NCBI RefSeq assembly: GCF_024448715.1
Contig: NZ_JAMOHZ010000003.1
Span: forward strand, 434,001-498,000
DNA from: Stutzerimonas stutzeri
Lineage (GTDB): Bacteria > Pseudomonadota > Gammaproteobacteria > Pseudomonadales > Pseudomonadaceae
Length of the DNA stretch: 64,000 nt
Direction: 5' to 3'
Shown here: positions 56,741-64,000 of the stretch, piece by piece
How the letters are laid out: the number at the start of each line of letters is the position of its first letter
Position numbering within the stretch: the stretch's first letter is position 1
Position numbers and translations under genes: made by a program
The notes under the pieces: generated by a model
The model's input: the letters and a program-made list of their open reading frames with translations, nothing else
The model's database searches: none
What the model was told of the DNA's origin: nothing

Positions 56741-56765
56741 GCCCCTTACCAGAGCGGTAAGGGGC
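56741..56765 (-). terminator. Hairpin terminator after rpoS
   Basis: GCCCCTTACC at 56741-56750 pairs perfectly with GGTAAGGGGC at 56756-56765, starting 9 bases after the rpoS stop. The following bases on the minus strand (CGCACCACCTCCTTTAATT) are only mildly T-rich. Confidence 0.7.
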
Positions 56766-56773
56766 AACCGAGC

Positions 56774-57772
56774 CTAACGGAACAGTGACTCGCTCGACAG
56801 ACCATTACGCTCGAGAATTTCGCGTAAGCGCTTGAGCGCTTCGACCTGGATCTGCCGTACCCGCTCACGGGTCAGTCCAATCTCCTGACCGACTTCTTCG
56901 AGCGTGCAACTTTCATGTCCACGCAGCCCAAAGCGCCGGATAACCACTTCGCGCTGCTTCTCGGTCAGGTCGGATAGCCATTGGTCAATGCTTTCCGACA
57001 AGTCGTCATCGAGCAGCAGATCGCAAGGATCACTCGGCCGATCATCGGTCAGGGTATCGAGCAATGTCTTGTCGGTATCCGGGCCGAGAGAGACATCGAC
57101 AGAGGTTACGCGCTCGTTCAACCCTAGCATCCGCTTGACCTCCGCAACCGGCTTCTCGAGCAAGTTGGCAATTTCCTCCGGGCTGGGTTCGTGATCGAGT
57201 TTCTGCGTCAGTTCGCGAGCAGCGCGCAGGTAGACGTTCAGCTCCTTGACCACATGTATCGGCAGGCGGATGGTGCGGGTCTGATTCATGATCGCCCGTT
57301 CGATGGTTTGCCGAATCCACCAGGTAGCATAGGTGGAGAAACGGAAGCCACGCTCGGGATCGAATTTCTCGACGGCCCGTATCAGACCCAGGTTGCCCTC
57401 CTCGACCAAGTCCAGCAAGGACAGCCCGCGATTGACATAGCGCCGGGCAATCTTCACAACCAGTCGCAGGTTGCTTTCGATCATGCGCTTGCGCCCCGCC
57501 GGATCGCCCTTTTGCGCAAGACGTGCAAAGTGCACCTCTTGCTCGGGAGTCAGCAGGGGGGAAAAACCGATTTCGTTGAGGTACAGCTGAGTGGCGTCTA
57601 GCGCCCGGGTGTAGTCGATGAACTTGTGTTGCTTGACGGTCGTGGTTTTGGATCGAGTGCCAACTGAACCGACGCGGGAAATGTCGCTGATGAGATCGGC
57701 GTCCGCGGATGGTTCCATGAGTAGAACAGCATCGTCTACGTCAAACTCCGGCACTTCTTTTTTGAGAGCCAT
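56774..57772 (-). CDS. rpoS: RNA polymerase sigma factor RpoS
   Basis: The ATG at 57772 has a GGAAAA site and gives 332 residues, close to 334 in P. aeruginosa. It begins [17 protein letters not shown], followed by region 2 with [28 protein letters not shown] and [11 protein letters not shown], then regions 3 and 4 with [18 protein letters not shown]. It is the stationary-phase and general stress sigma factor. It follows nlpD, in which its main promoter usually lies; GacA/RsmZ control is near by in sequence but acts in trans. Confidence 0.98.
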   Translation of the reverse strand: MALKKEVPEFDVDDAVLLMEPSADADLISDISRVGSVGTRSKTTTVKQHKFIDYTRALDATQLYLNEIGFSPLLTPEQEVHFARLAQKGDPAGRKRMIESNLRLVVKIARRYVNRGLSLLDLVEEGNLGLIRAVEKFDPERGFRFSTYATWWIRQTIERAIMNQTRTIRLPIHVVKELNVYLRAARELTQKLDHEPSPEEIANLLEKPVAEVKRMLGLNERVTSVDVSLGPDTDKTLLDTLTDDRPSDPCDLLLDDDLSESIDQWLSDLTEKQREVVIRRFGLRGHESCTLEEVGQEIGLTRERVRQIQVEALKRLREILERNGLSSESLFR

Positions 57773-57870
57773 TATTGTTTTCCTGTTCTGAGTTCGACAA
57801 CAGGCTCGGGCGGCGCGCACTCCCTGGCATCGCTCAAGCCCCTCCTAGTGCCAGAACAGGCAGTATCAAA

Positions 57871-58701
57871 TCATCGCTTTGGCAGATATTGCAGCGGGTC
57901 CACGGGCTTGCCTTGGCGGCGAATCTCGAAGTGCAGCTTCACCCGGTCGGTTCCAGTCGATCCCATCTCGGCAATGGTCTGCCCAGCTTTGACTTGTTGA
58001 CCCTCCTGAACCAGCAGCCTGCGGTTGTGGCCGTAGGCACTTACATAGGTATCGCTGTGCTTGATGATCACAAGTTCGCCGTAACCCCGTAAACCACTGC
58101 CGGCGTACACAACAGCCCCATCAGAAGCAGCTAAAACAGGCTGTCCTAATTCCCCGGCGATATCAATGCCTTTATTCAAACTGCCGTTTGAGGAAAACCT
58201 ACCGATAACCGTGCCGCCTGTAGGCCAGGCCCAGCCGCTCGCGGAGCGGGTTACTGGCTTGACCGGAGTGGTTGCCACAGGCGCCTTGGGTGCCGGTACG
58301 CTGGGCCTGGTCAGCGGCGGCGGGATGGGCACCGGCGTCGCAACCACAGACGGTCTAGCGCTTGGTGGCGGAGCCGGACGAGCGGTTACAACACGAGGCG
58401 CTTGCCCGCTGAAGCGAATCGTCTGTCCGGGATAGATGACATGAGGCGGGCTGATGCGGTTGAGCCGAGCCAAGTCCCGCCAATCCCAGCCAAAGCGAAA
58501 GGCGATCGACCACAGGGTATCGCCGCGCTGGACAACATACTGGCCGCTGGTGACTCGGTCGCGGCTGTTGCGATCCACGACATGCACGCCACCGGACGGT
58601 GAACTGGCGCACCCGACGAGCAATATGCCGGCCAGGATGGCGGCAAGCGCGCAATGGACTGACGAGGTGCGTATCCACTGCATGCTGGCTGTGAGCTTCA
58701 A
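57871..58701 (-). CDS. nlpD: Lipoprotein NlpD (LysM plus LytM)
   Basis: The 276-residue protein has a lipobox LLVGC (Cys at about 31), a LysM domain (about 55-100, YVVQRGDTLWSIAFRFGWDWRDLARLN), a Pro-rich linker and a LytM-like C-terminal domain. In the LytM metal motif HxGxD the His is replaced (NKGIDIAG), as in E. coli NlpD, so it is not a hydrolase but an activator of an amidase such as AmiC during cell separation. It precedes rpoS by 98 bases. Confidence 0.95.
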   Translation of the reverse strand: MKLTASMQWIRTSSVHCALAAILAGILLVGCASSPSGGVHVVDRNSRDRVTSGQYVVQRGDTLWSIAFRFGWDWRDLARLNRISPPHVIYPGQTIRFSGQAPRVVTARPAPPPSARPSVVATPVPIPPPLTRPSVPAPKAPVATTPVKPVTRSASGWAWPTGGTVIGRFSSNGSLNKGIDIAGELGQPVLAASDGAVVYAGSGLRGYGELVIIKHSDTYVSAYGHNRRLLVQEGQQVKAGQTIAEMGSTGTDRVKLHFEIRRQGKPVDPLQYLPKR

Positions 58702-58729
58702 TGCCCGCTCCCTTTGATCGACAATATGT

Positions 58730-59665
58730 TCAGGCAGTTTCTGCCAACGGCTGACGCCGTCCGGCGAACCATTCGAGCCCGAGCACGAGGATGATACCGG
58801 CTACCGCCAGCAGCATTGCCAACAGCAGCTGAGGATCCTGCCCTGTCAGATCGCCGAAGGTACCGGGCAGCAGGTTCTGCTCCAGTAGGGGCACGCGCGC
58901 ACCGTGGGAGTCGATGCGCCAGGTCAGCGTTTCTTTCCAAGGCCACACTTTGTTCAGCGAGCCAAGCATCAGCCCGGTTAGAAAGGCTAGAGTGAGATCG
59001 CGCCAACGTTCGAGCATCCAACTGAGCACGCGTGCGAAACTCAGAATACCCACGAGACAGCCTGCCGCAAAAATCGCCAGTACAGCTATATCGAGATTCT
59101 TCACCGCGCCGAGCACAACCGGATACAGCCCGAGCAGTACCAGGATGAAGCTACCGGAAATACCCGGCAGGATCATTGCGCAGATCGCGATGGCGCCGGC
59201 GAAAAACAAGCTCAAGCCGCTGTCGCTCCACTGTACCGGAGCGGCCACGGTTATCACGTAGGCGAAGGCGATGCCGAGTATCAACCCGACGATTCGCGAG
59301 CAATCCCAGCGTTGGATTTCCTTACCGACCAGATGCACCGAAACCAGAATCAGGCCGAAGAAGAACGACCACACAGGGATCGGATGAGCGTCAAGCAGAT
59401 ACGTGATCAGCTTGGCCAGGCTGAGCACGCTGGTGAAAATACCGCCCAAAAGAATCAATAGAAAGTTGGCATTGGCCGCCTGCCATGCGTCCCGAATGCG
59501 GCCACGGAACAACAGCACGGCAGCGCCAGGTACCGCGCCGATCGACCGAAGTAATTCGTCATAAATCCCGGTGATAAACGCGATGGTACCGCCGGACACT
59601 CCCGGCACCACATCCGCCGCACCCATCGCGATGCCCTTGGCGTACAGCAACAACGTGTTTTTCAT
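58730..59665 (-). CDS. DUF368 (undecaprenyl-phosphate flippase-type) membrane protein
   Basis: The ATG at 59665 has a GGAAGGA site and gives 311 residues with eight or more helices. The double-repeat motif GAADVVPGVSGGTIAFITGIYDEL at the start and MILPGISGSFILVLLGLYPVVL later is that of DUF368, whose members (PopT) recycle undecaprenyl phosphate across the membrane. It lies between pcm and nlpD, where P. aeruginosa has them adjacent, and only 17 bases from pcm, so it belongs to the operon. Confidence 0.88.
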   Translation of the reverse strand: MKNTLLLYAKGIAMGAADVVPGVSGGTIAFITGIYDELLRSIGAVPGAAVLLFRGRIRDAWQAANANFLLILLGGIFTSVLSLAKLITYLLDAHPIPVWSFFFGLILVSVHLVGKEIQRWDCSRIVGLILGIAFAYVITVAAPVQWSDSGLSLFFAGAIAICAMILPGISGSFILVLLGLYPVVLGAVKNLDIAVLAIFAAGCLVGILSFARVLSWMLERWRDLTLAFLTGLMLGSLNKVWPWKETLTWRIDSHGARVPLLEQNLLPGTFGDLTGQDPQLLLAMLLAVAGIILVLGLEWFAGRRQPLAETA

Positions 59666-59682
59666 GCTTCCTTCCGCTGAGA

Positions 59683-60318
59683 TCAAACTACAGGTCCATT
59701 GAGCAGCGGCACGAAGCGCACGGTATCCAGCAAGTGGCGGGAAAAACCGTCTTCCTCTCGAATGATCAGCATCAATTGCTGGACTTCGCCAACTCCAACC
59801 GGGATCACCAGCCGCCCGCCGGGAGCCAGTTGATCGAGCAGGGCCTGTGGCACGTCGGCTGCCGCCGCAGTAACGATGATGCCGTTGTAGGGAGCCAATG
59901 CAGGCCAACCTTCCCAGCCATCACCCCAGCGAAAGACCACATTGCGCAACTTGAGTTCGACCAGGCGCTCTTTCGCTCGGTCCTGCAGAGCCTGGATGCG
60001 CTCGACGGAGAATACACGCTCGACCAATTGCGCCAGCACCGCGGTTTGATAACCAGAACCGGTGCCGATCTCCAGCACCTTGTCCAGCGGACCGTCAGCC
60101 AGCAGCAGTTCACTCATGCGCGCGACCATAAAGGGCTGCGAAATGGTCTGGTTATGGCCGATTGGCAGAGCGGTATCTTCGTAAGCACGATGAGACAGTG
60201 CCTCATCGACGAACAGATGGCGCGGTGTACGCCGGATGACTTCGAGTACTCGAGGGTCGGACAGGCCCTCCTCGTACAGCCGTTGAATCAGACGGTCGCG
60301 GGTGCGTTGCGACGTCAT
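59683..60318 (-). CDS. pcm: Protein-L-isoaspartate O-methyltransferase
   Basis: The ATG at 60318 gives 211 residues, the length and start ([18 protein letters not shown]) of the P. aeruginosa protein. A GTG at 60363, overlapping the surE stop by 4 bases, is an alternative start. The SAM-binding motif [18 protein letters not shown] and the [13 protein letters not shown] substrate segment are present. It repairs isoaspartyl residues in aged proteins, together with SurE a stationary-phase function. Confidence 0.95.
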   Translation of the reverse strand: MTSQRTRDRLIQRLYEEGLSDPRVLEVIRRTPRHLFVDEALSHRAYEDTALPIGHNQTISQPFMVARMSELLLADGPLDKVLEIGTGSGYQTAVLAQLVERVFSVERIQALQDRAKERLVELKLRNVVFRWGDGWEGWPALAPYNGIIVTAAAADVPQALLDQLAPGGRLVIPVGVGEVQQLMLIIREEDGFSRHLLDTVRFVPLLNGPVV

Positions 60319-60359
60319 ACCGGTTCCGTGACGCAACAGGTTGTCAGGTCCGCGATGGT

Positions 60360-61109
60360 TCACAGCACGCCCTCCAGCCAGCTATCGAGGCCTTCGAAGG
60401 CCTCATGGAAGGTCCGATCGAGCTGCAGCGGCGTAATCGAAACGTAACCCTGCATCACCGCGAGAAAATCGGTCCCCGGCCCACCGTCTTCGACGTCGCC
60501 TGCTACCGAAATCCAGTAACCGTCCTTACCACGCGGGTTCGCCTGCTTGATTGGCGGCTTAGCCCGACGACGATGCCCGAGTCGAGTCAGCTGAATGCCG
60601 CGAATATGATCTAGCGGCAGATTGGGGACGTTAATGCTGAGTACGGTACGTGGCGGCAAATCGAGCGCCTGTTGCTGCTCGATCAGCTTGCGCGCCACAT
60701 AGGCGGCGGTTGGCAGGTTATCGGTCAGCCGTGACACAAGGGAAAAGGCGAACGCGGGCTTGCCGGTGAAGCGTCCCTCGATTGCCGCCGCCACGGTGCC
60801 GGAATACAGCACGTCGTCGCCCAGGTTGGCCCCCATATTAATACCGGAGACCACCATATCCGGCGCCTCTTCGAGCAGCCCGTTGAGGCCCAGATGGACA
60901 CAATCGGTGGGTGTGCCGTTCACGCCGATGAAACCGTTCGGCATGGTCGTCGGATGGAGCGGGCGATCCAGCGTCAATGCGCTGCTGGCGCCACTCATGT
61001 CCTGTATTGGGGCAACTACCCTGCACTCGGCATAATCTGCCAGCGCGTCATAAAGCGCGGCGAGCCCAGGTGCATACACCCCGTCGTCGTTGGCGATCAA
61101 AATACGCAT
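60360..61109 (-). CDS. surE: 5'/3'-nucleotidase SurE
   Basis: The 249-residue protein begins [14 protein letters not shown], whose Asp-Asp pair binds the metal, followed by the Ser in MSGASSALT and the Asn in [18 protein letters not shown]. It removes phosphate from nucleotides during stress. Its ATG overlaps the truD stop by one base (TGATG). A TTG just before the ATG is not needed. Confidence 0.96.
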   Translation of the reverse strand: MRILIANDDGVYAPGLAALYDALADYAECRVVAPIQDMSGASSALTLDRPLHPTTMPNGFIGVNGTPTDCVHLGLNGLLEEAPDMVVSGINMGANLGDDVLYSGTVAAAIEGRFTGKPAFAFSLVSRLTDNLPTAAYVARKLIEQQQALDLPPRTVLSINVPNLPLDHIRGIQLTRLGHRRRAKPPIKQANPRGKDGYWISVAGDVEDGGPGTDFLAVMQGYVSITPLQLDRTFHEAFEGLDSWLEGVL

Positions 61110-62149
61110 CAAATGTCCGTCTGCCCTGCCAGGCTGACCAGTTCACGTACCACAGCAGTGGCAAAGCATCCGGTCGGCAGGACGAATTCAAGTTGCAGAA
61201 TGTCAGGCTCGGGATAATGCCACGACAAGCTCCCGATGGGGAGGCGAAGAATGCGCCGTTCATGCTTCATTCCGGCTTCTGCGAGCCACTTGGCGATTGA
61301 CGGTTCGGCCGCTGCGATTCCGGCCTCCACCGCCCGAGCTTCGCCAGCTGCAGGCGACTCGCCCATGCCCCATAAGGGACCGGTTGGATGAAGATCGAGA
61401 AGAGCCAGCCGCGGATCGCTGCACTCGGGGTACCCCGCCTGGAAAAAGCTTCGGCTATCGGTGAACGCGAGCAGATCACCCACTTGCGCCTGGTTCCAGG
61501 TACCGACAGCAACGCGCTCGGCCAGCACTCGATTGAACAGGTAGCTGCGCCCGGCTGACAGCAGCCGCGAGCGCAGGTTGCGCTGGCCGGGCAGCTCGTG
61601 CCGCTCGGCGTACTCGCGGGCGCCGTGAACATTACTGCCTTCGAAGCCGAACCGTTGCAGACCGAAATAATTGGGCACACCGCACGCCTTGATCCGCTCG
61701 AGACGGGCATCCAATTCGGCGTGGTCGGCCTGCATCTGGGTCAGACGCAGGGTGAAGCCGTTGGCCGAGTGCGCGCCGCGTTGCAGCTTGCGCTGGTGCC
61801 GGCCGGTGCTGAGAATTTTGAGCGTTTCGTCCTCGGCCTTACCCAACTGCGGATCTGCCTTGCCGGGCAGATGCAGGCTGAACCACTGACGGGTCAGCGC
61901 CTGGCGATCCTTCAGGCCGGCGTAACTGATGTTACGTACCGGTACGCCAGCAGCTCGAGCGATGCGACGTGCCGCTTCCTCGGTGTTGAGGTTGCGCTTT
62001 TCCACCCACAGCCAGAGGTGCTCGCCCGCGCCGGACAAGGGAATATCGAGCACCTCGTCCACTTGGAAATCCTCGGCGACGGCCTTGAGCACCGCTGTGC
62101 CACAGGGTCCACCGTGAGCCCAGGGGCCAAGTAGCTGATCTTCGTTCAT
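61109..62149 (-). CDS. truD: tRNA pseudouridine(13) synthase TruD
   Basis: The 346-residue enzyme has the TruD motif [14 protein letters not shown] with the catalytic Asp (about residue 81), the NYFGLQRFG segment and the TRUD-specific insertion. It makes pseudouridine 13 in tRNA-Glu. Its ATG overlaps the ispF stop by 4 bases. Confidence 0.96.
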   Translation of the reverse strand: MNEDQLLGPWAHGGPCGTAVLKAVAEDFQVDEVLDIPLSGAGEHLWLWVEKRNLNTEEAARRIARAAGVPVRNISYAGLKDRQALTRQWFSLHLPGKADPQLGKAEDETLKILSTGRHQRKLQRGAHSANGFTLRLTQMQADHAELDARLERIKACGVPNYFGLQRFGFEGSNVHGAREYAERHELPGQRNLRSRLLSAGRSYLFNRVLAERVAVGTWNQAQVGDLLAFTDSRSFFQAGYPECSDPRLALLDLHPTGPLWGMGESPAAGEARAVEAGIAAAEPSIAKWLAEAGMKHERRILRLPIGSLSWHYPEPDILQLEFVLPTGCFATAVVRELVSLAGQTDI

Positions 62150-62619
62150 GCGCCAACCAGCAGGGCGACAGCGTGCACCGCGATACCCTCTTCACGCCCG
62201 GTGAAGCCGAGCTTCTCGGTAGTGGTGGCCTTGACGTTGACCTGATCCAGATCAATTTGCAGGTCTTGCGCGATAACGCTGCGCATCGACTCGATATGCG
62301 GGGCCATTTTCGGCGCCTGAGCGACGATAGTGGCGTCGACGTTGCCGACCTTCCAGCCCTTGGCCTGCACTTGCTTGAGCACATGTCGCAGCAACACTCG
62401 GCTGTCGGCGCCTTTGAATTGAGGGTCGGTATCAGGAAAGTGCTTGCCGATATCACCCAACGCCGCGGCACCGAGCAGTGCATCGCTCAGCGCATGCAGC
62501 AACACGTCGCCATCCGAATGCGCGAGCAGGCCGAACCTGTGAGGAATCCGCACGCCGCCGAGGGTGACGAAATCACCCTCGGCGAAACGGTGCACGTCAA
62601 AGCCGTGGCCGATACGCAT
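62146..62619 (-). CDS. ispF: 2-C-methyl-D-erythritol 2,4-cyclodiphosphate synthase
   Basis: The ATG at 62619 gives 157 residues, the usual length; an upstream TTG at 62625 adds only two. The zinc motif [44 protein letters not shown] in outline, and [17 protein letters not shown] near the end are typical of IspF. It makes the cyclic diphosphate of the MEP isoprenoid pathway. It is the first gene of the ispF-truD-surE-pcm-DUF368 run. Confidence 0.97.
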   Translation of the reverse strand: MRIGHGFDVHRFAEGDFVTLGGVRIPHRFGLLAHSDGDVLLHALSDALLGAAALGDIGKHFPDTDPQFKGADSRVLLRHVLKQVQAKGWKVGNVDATIVAQAPKMAPHIESMRSVIAQDLQIDLDQVNVKATTTEKLGFTGREEGIAVHAVALLVGA

Positions 62620-62750
62620 AGTCAAAACGCCCTGGAAAGATCAGCCGAGGATTCTACAGGACGCAGCCGCCCGGTGAACCAACGCACACCGCCGACGAAT
62701 CGCCACGCGTATCGATAAGCCCGATAAACACCATTAACCGAATCGATCAC

Positions 62751-62799
62751 ATATCGTAATTTAGCGATATATAGTTCGGTCCATCGCGATATACCGAAC
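62751..62799. promoter_or_regulatory. Two dyads upstream of the ArsR-type gene
   Basis: ATATCG (62751-62756) and CGATAT (62765-62770) form one dyad; GTTCGGT (62774-62780) and ACCGAAC (62793-62799) form another, ending 11 bases before the ATG. The first resembles ArsR-family operators, so autoregulation is likely. Confidence 0.6.
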
Positions 62800-62810
62800 C
62801 AGGCGAACCC

Positions 62811-63113
62811 ATGCCCGACGAACTAGACGACATCATCAAGGCGCTTGCCCATCCACTACGCCGGGACATCCTGCAGTGGCTAAAGGAGCCCGAACGTTAC
62901 TTTTCCGAACAGCACCACTCGCTGGAAAACGGCGTCTGCGCCGGGCAAATCGATCAGCGCGCCGGGCTGTCGCAATCAACCGTATCGGCACACCTGGCAA
63001 CGTTGCAGCGTGCCGGGCTGATCACCAATCGCAAGGTCGGTCAGTGGCACTTCTTCAAACGCAACGAACAGGCCATCCAGAACTTTTTGGTACGCATCGG
63101 CCAGGACCTCTGA
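62811..63113 (+). CDS. ArsR-type winged-helix repressor
   Basis: The 100-residue protein is a minimal ArsR-type winged helix: LAHPLRRDILQWLKE, then the recognition helix in AGLSQSTVSAHLATLQRAGLI and the wing NRKVGQWHFFKRN. It has a single Cys (Cys43) and no typical metal-site Cys pair, so a redox or electrophile signal is more likely than a metal. It sits 42 bases upstream of an old yellow enzyme gene, which fits control of a reductase for reactive enones or quinones. Confidence 0.85.
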   Translation: MPDELDDIIKALAHPLRRDILQWLKEPERYFSEQHHSLENGVCAGQIDQRAGLSQSTVSAHLATLQRAGLITNRKVGQWHFFKRNEQAIQNFLVRIGQDL

Positions 63114-63155
63114 ATTTCCATCGCACCCCTTCCGTGTAAAAGGAGCAGCATCGCT

Positions 63156-64000
63156 ATGCCTACACTTTTCGACCCGATCAAGATTGGCGAACTAGAACTG
63201 GCCAATCGCATCATCATGGCCCCACTGACCCGCTGCCGCGCCGAACCAGGCCGCGTCCCCCGGTGATCTGATTGCCGAGTACTACGGCCAACGCGCCGAC
63301 GCCGGCCTGATCATCAGCGAAGCCACCTCTGTCACCCCGATGGGCGTCGGTTATCCAGACACGCCCGGCATCTGGTCTTCCGAGCAAGTTCAAGGCTGGA
63401 GGAAGGTCACCGACGCGGTACATGCGAAGGGTGGCAAGATCGTTCTGCAACTTTGGCACGTCGGTCGTATTTCCGACCCGATCTATCTCGACGGCCAGCT
63501 TCCCGTCGCACCGAGCGCGATCAAGCCAGCCGGCCATGTCAGCCTGGTTCGTCCGATGAAGGGCTACGAAACTCCGCGTGCACTGGAAACCAGCGAAATC
63601 GCCGGCATCGTCGAGGCCTATCGCAAGGGTGCGGAAAACGCCAAAGAAGCCGGTTTCGATGGCGTCGAGATTCACGGCGCCAACGGTTACCTGCTCGACC
63701 AGTTTCTGCAGGACAGTACCAATCAGCGCACCGACCAATACGGTGGCTCGCTGGAAAACCGTGCACGGCTGATGCTGGAAGTGACCGATGCCGCGATCAG
63801 CGTTTGGGGCGCTGGACGTGTCGGCGTGCATCTGGCGCCGCGGGCGGATTCCCATGACATGGGCGACTCCAACCGCGCCGAGACCTTCGGTTACGTTGCC
63901 CGCGAGCTGGGCAAGCGTGGCGTGGCCTTCATCTGCACCCGTGAGAAGACGGGCGAAGACAGCCTCGGCCCACAGCTGAAGCAGATCTTCGGCGGCGTCT
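63156..64000 (+). pseudogene. Old yellow enzyme (NemA/XenB-type), frameshifted and cut by the window end
   Basis: The frame opens at 63156 with an AGGAGC site and reads PTLFDPIKIGELELANR, the typical start of FMN-dependent alkene reductases. After ...RCRAEPGRVPR it hits a TGA at 63264-63266. From about 63262 the +1 frame continues without stops to the window end, giving PGDLIAEYYGQRADAGLI, LQLWHVGRISDP and IHGANGYLLDQF, which has the His and Asn of the substrate site. The break falls in a run of five C (63257-63261), so one extra C explains it. This may be a real mutation or a sequencing error. The 3' end lies outside the window. Confidence 0.85.

Noticed and set aside
1..64000. tRNA, rRNA, CRISPR array, transposase or prophage genes
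   Set aside because: Scanned by eye; no cloverleaf, repeat-spacer array, integrase or phage structural gene was found. A tRNA or covariance search was not run.

Overview
The window is about 64 kb of high-GC gammaproteobacterial chromosome, dense with genes. It most resembles a Pseudomonas of the stutzeri group (Stutzerimonas). The evidence is the order ispF-truD-surE-pcm-DUF368-nlpD-rpoS followed by a GacA-dependent rsmZ RNA, a mexL/mexJK-like efflux locus, Pseudomonas-type REP hairpins, and close protein matches (from memory) to Pseudomonas RpoS, Pcm, SurE, IspF and PmpR. The species is inferred from these features and was not tested.

Layout. 1-6.5 kb: a small membrane protein, plsB, a beta-helix lipoprotein, a DUF4197 protein and a TrhA-like membrane protein. 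6.5-13.3 kb: a copper island with a DUF305 protein, the CopSR two-component system, a CopZ-like chaperone, a DUF411 protein and CopA-CopB; two CopR-like boxes and one CueR-type promoter lie in the intergenic spaces. 13.3-20.3 kb: three REP hairpins, then mdoGH (periplasmic glucan synthesis) and a GH3 bglX. 20.4-23.4 kb: small metabolic genes including wrbA and a dehalogenase-like hydrolase. 23.4-26.5 kb: a possible 30-residue lipoprotein gene, then a three-domain peptidoglycan hydrolase (M23-like, SH3, EF-hand, pesticin-like lysozyme) coupled to a secreted small protein; this looks like an orphan type VI effector-immunity pair with an AT-rich 3' half.

26.6-38.3 kb: lrgAB, a solitary ccoG, a MocR regulator, a PhzF enzyme, a long class A penicillin-binding protein, a metallo-beta-lactamase-fold protein lacking its zinc motif, a flavin-binding protein, and a GST divergent from a TetR gene. 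38.3-50.2 kb: mexJK-like efflux with its TetR gene, an ammonium channel, dgt, a MOSC protein, an EamA exporter, pmpR, yajD and a universal stress protein. 50.2-52.2 kb: a truncated hemoglobin, then a HAM1-fold nucleotide pyrophosphatase homologue with an altered active site, 10 bp upstream of a stand-alone SIR2 protein. This pair is the best candidate for an undescribed defence or nucleotide-depletion system. 52.2-56.2 kb: an outer-membrane barrel, a sodium:solute symporter, GNAT and Nudix genes, and a tiny acidic protein.

56.2-62.7 kb is the conserved stress and stationary-phase block, with rsmZ, its GacA box and an IHF-like site fully visible. 62.7-64 kb: an ArsR-type regulator and an old-yellow-enzyme gene that carries an apparent one-base frameshift and runs off the window end. 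No tRNA, rRNA, CRISPR array, transposase or integrase was seen.
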